DNA of 64,000 nt from Pseudomonas sp. S04 (GTDB lineage: Bacteria; Pseudomonadota; Gammaproteobacteria; Pseudomonadales; Pseudomonadaceae). The DNA lies in NCBI RefSeq assembly GCF_009834545.1, contig NZ_CP019427.1, positions 2,796,001 to 2,860,000 on the forward strand, in the 5' to 3' direction. The translations under genes were made by a program, and so were the position numbers. The notes under the pieces were generated by a model. That model was not told where the DNA came from. It made no database searches and saw only the letters and a program-made list of their open reading frames with translations. Positions 57,282-64,000 of the stretch are shown here, piece by piece (the first letter of the stretch is position 1; the number at the start of each line of letters is the position of its first letter).

Positions 57282-60200
57282 ATGCAACTGCCTGCCCACC
57301 CAGAAGCTTTCCCTCTTTGCGCACAGCAAGGCGCCGTGCTCAGCCGCCAGGACCGTCTCGGTCGGCCGTTGAACGCCTTGGTCCGTGTGTCTATCGCCGG
57401 CGTTTGCCAGCCGTCACGGCTGCAGGCCGTGCTCGATGAGCTGCAACAGCGCCACGAAGTCCTGCGTACTCGCTACCTGCGGATCGACGGCTTGCGCCGC
57501 CCGGTGCAGGCGGTGGAGCAGGAGGTTCGGTCGCCGTTGTATCCGGCGCTGGCGGGGGAAGCCGGCGAGGTGGTGCGCCGTGCCCTGGAGCAGGTGGCGT
57601 TCGCCGCCGCCGTGGTGCAAGAGGCCAGTGATGCCAATGGCTTCGTGGTGGTGCTTGGCGCGTCCCTGGCCAGCGTCGATGCCCAGGCCTTGCAGCAATT
57701 GGCCGAGGAGCTGCGACAAGGCTACAGCAGCCACTTGCCGGCCGCCGATGAGGAGGCCCTGCAGTACATTGACTACGCCACCTGGCAAGGTGAACTGGTG
57801 GCTGCCGACCTCGGTGCGCAAGGCGCGTGCTATTGGCGCGGGGTACAACAGACAGTGTTGCCACGCGGGCCGTTGCCGTTCGAACGAGACGTGCAGGCCA
57901 GCCGGGTCGAGCAGTTGCGGGTGCCTGCTGACGAATTGCTGCAGGCCTTGGACCAGCGCGCCGCAGCCCTGGGGATGCCGGCCGACGACCTGCTGCTGTG
58001 CCTCTGGGGTGGTTTCCTGTGTCGCTTGACCGAGCAGCCACAGGTAAACCTGACGGTGACCCTGGAGGGGCGCAACGAGCAGGTGCAAGGAATCCTCGGC
58101 CGCTTCGAGCGTCGTCTGCCGATCAACCTGGTGTATGCCGCCGATGCCAGCCTGGTGCGTACGCTGGAGGATCTGCGTGGGCGCCTGGACGAGGCCCGCT
58201 CGTGGCTGGAATGCCTGGATGAAGGTGCCGTGGCCGGGCTCGACAGCGACGGCGGCTTTGGCTTCAGCGCTGAGTGTCGGCAGGTGGCGGGCGTCGAGGT
58301 GGAGCTCGATGCCTATGAATTGCCATTGCTGAGCCTGGGCCGGGAAGGCCGGATGCTGCGCCTGGAACATGCCGCCGAGCGCTTCGAACCCGCAGTGGCG
58401 GCGCTGTGGCTGGAGCAGTTCGGAGTCTTTGCCGGTTATGCGCTGACCGATCTCGAGCAGCGCCTGGCCCAGGTCAGCCTGCTGGGCGCCGCGGAGCGGG
58501 CGCGCATCGCCGCCTTCGAACTGGGCCCGGACATGCCCCTGGCATCGCCGGGGCTGTTGCACCGTCTGTTCGAGGCGCAAGTTGTCCGCAAGCACAACCA
58601 ACTGGCGGTGCGCCAAGGCGAGCAGACACTCGATTACGCCACGCTGGAGCAGCGTGCCAACCAACTCGCCCATGCCTTGCAGGCCGTGGGCGTGGGGCGT
58701 GAGCGGATCGTCGGGGTGTATGCACGGCGTTCGCTGTCCGCCCTGGTGGCGATGCTGGGGATTCTCAAGGCCGGTGGCACCTATCTGCCGCTGGACCCGG
58801 ACTACCCGGCCGAGCGCCTGGGTTTCATGCTCGCCGATGCCGGCGCGTCGTGCCTGCTGACCCTGGACCCCCTCGACAGCGAACTGCGCCTGCCAGCCGG
58901 GCTGGCGGTGCTGTCCCTGGCATCGGACTCGGTCATCTGGCAGGGGCCGGACGCACCTGTGCCAGTGACGGTGAGCGGCGATGACCTGGCTTATGTCATC
59001 TATACCTCTGGCTCCACCGGCACGCCCAAGGGCGTTGCCGTCAGCCATGCCAACGCCCTGGCCTCGACCCTGGCACGTTTCGTCCACTACCAGGCACCAG
59101 TGGAGTCGTTCCTCTTGCTCTCGTCGTTGTCGTTCGACAGTTCCGTCGCCGGGCTTTTCTGGACCCTGGGCCAGGGTGGCTGCCTGCACCTGCCCACACC
59201 CGGGCAAGCCAAGGACCCGCGGGCCATAGCGCAACTGCTGGGTGAACAGCGGATTTCCCACTACCTGGCATTGCCCGGCCTGCACGGCGAAGTGCTGGAA
59301 CACCTGGGCGAGCAGCGCCTGCGCGTGGTGGTGGTCGCCGGCGAGGCGTGCACGCCGGCCTTGGTCGCGCGGCATTACCAGCGACTGCCCGACACCTTGT
59401 TGAGCAACGAGTACGGGCCGACTGAAGGCAGCGTCTGGTGCAGCGCCTGGAACGCCGACCTGGGGCCGGTGACCATCGGCCGCCCGGCACCGGGAATGCG
59501 CATGCTGCTGCTGGACGCCCAACTGGAACCGGTGCCGATCGGCCAGATTGGCCAGCTGTATGTCGCAGGGCCGGGGGTCACCCGTGGCTACCTGGATCGC
59601 CCGGCACTGACCGCTGAACGCTACCCGACGCTTGCCGATGGCAGTCGGGGCTATTGCACCGGCGACCTGGCGCGCTGGCGCACCGACGGCCAGTTGGAGT
59701 TCCTTGGGCGAATCGACGCCCAGGTGAAGATTCGCGGGTTCCGCATCGAGCCCGGCGAAGTGGAAGCCGTGCTGGCGGGTTGTGCAGGGGTCAGCGAGGC
59801 GGCGGTGGTGGTTCGTGAAACGGCCAATGGCGCGCAATTGCTGGCGTTTGTCGTGGCCCGCGCACAGGGCGCCGAGGAACCGCTTGCCGAGCGCCTGTTG
59901 GCCCAACTGGCACAGCGGCTGCCGGCGCACCTGATTCCGAGCGCTGTGCACCAACTGGAACACCTGCCGTTGATGCCCAACGGCAAGGTGGACCGCCGTG
60001 CACTGTCGGCCGAAGCCGTCGTCGAGCAGGCCTACCAGGCACCGCAGACTGAACTGCAACGCATCCTCGCCGGTGTCTGGCAGGACGCGCTGGGGGTTGA
60101 GCGGGTCGGCTTGCAAGACAACTTCTTCGCCCTCGGCGGTCACTCGCTGCTGGCCACCCGCTTGCGCGCGCGCCTGGCGGAACAACTGGGCATCGAACTG

Positions 60201-60325
60201 CCGTTACGGCTGTTCTTCGAGGGCGAAACCCTCGAGCGTTTCTGCGCCAAGGTCGCCCAATTGCAACAAGCACCCGGCAGTGACCTGGATGCGCTGGAAA
60301 ATCTGTTTGCCGAAGTGGAGGCACC

Positions 60326-60329
<4 letters not shown>
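57282..60329 (+). CDS. NRPS: degenerate C-like (interface) domain, adenylation, carrier
   Basis: A 1015-residue protein. Residues about 1-440 align with condensation domains but lack HHxxxDG: the place reads SLASVDA, so both His are lost. The adenylation domain spans about 445-920 (YTSGSTGTPKG, EYGPTEGSVWC, YCTGDLARW). The selectivity residues I extract are D-S-A-L-V-A-E-V-W-K, close to the bacitracin histidine code. The carrier has Ser955 in LGGHS. The dead C-like domain fits the interface domains described for siderophore NRPSs, which recruit stand-alone beta-hydroxylases. The start ATG is 12 bases after the hydroxylase gene, with GAGG upstream. Confidence 0.92.

Positions 60330-64000
<3,671 letters not shown>

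Overview
The window reads as chromosome of a fluorescent-group Pseudomonas. The evidence is high GC with long overlapping frames, three REPIN-type repeats, DUF1652 and DUF2790 genes, an OprD-family porin, a MexEF-OprN-type pump, FecIR/TonB iron signalling, and the start of an acylated-siderophore NRPS locus led by a PvdS-like sigma gene. I see no rRNA, tRNA, CRISPR array, IS element or prophage.

Layout. 0.1-4 kb: an orphan polyamine-binding protein, a Tat-signal agmatine deiminase and a LysR regulator, with traces of an old duplication. 4.1-8.9 kb: a ClbS/DfsB-like gene, then a fecI-fecR-TonB receptor set with Fur-box-like sites. 9.3-16 kb: a small lipoprotein gene, a four-gene leftward operon (AI-2E family protein, outer-membrane factor, HlyD adaptor, DUF2955 membrane protein) and a serine hydrolase. 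16.3-20.5 kb: lpxO, then ku and ligD (NHEJ). 20.7-24 kb: a small secreted protein, a soluble sugar dehydrogenase, a short threonine dehydratase behind what looks like an isoleucine-codon attenuator, and ecotin. 24.4-29.3 kb: small Pseudomonas genes, a porin, a PI-PLC-like protein and a glycosyltransferase. 29.4-41.9 kb: a dense signalling island (response regulators, a CHASE3-GAF hybrid kinase with three receivers, CheR, CheB, two more kinases, a KaiC-like double ATPase), then a TPR protein and a bestrophin. 41.9-43.3 kb: non-coding repeats, including two inverted copies of a structured element around a hexanucleotide tandem array. 43.3-50.8 kb: a MexEF-OprN-type operon and an aromatic amino-acid permease. 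51-64 kb: an iron-starvation sigma factor diverging from an overlapping operon of mbtH, type II thioesterase, FAAL-PCP-C, a SyrP-like hydroxylase, an A-PCP module with a dead condensation-like domain, and a C-A-PCP-E protein cut by the window end.

The strongest points for follow-up are four. First, the attenuator in front of a threonine dehydratase that lacks its feedback domain. Second, the siderophore start module, predicted acyl-(beta-hydroxy-His)-D-Ser, whose dead C-like domain fits an interface domain recruiting the hydroxylase. Third, the CheR/CheB/KaiC signalling island without a chemoreceptor. Fourth, the inverted repeat element whose two copies keep the same three-way-junction fold with different stem sequences.
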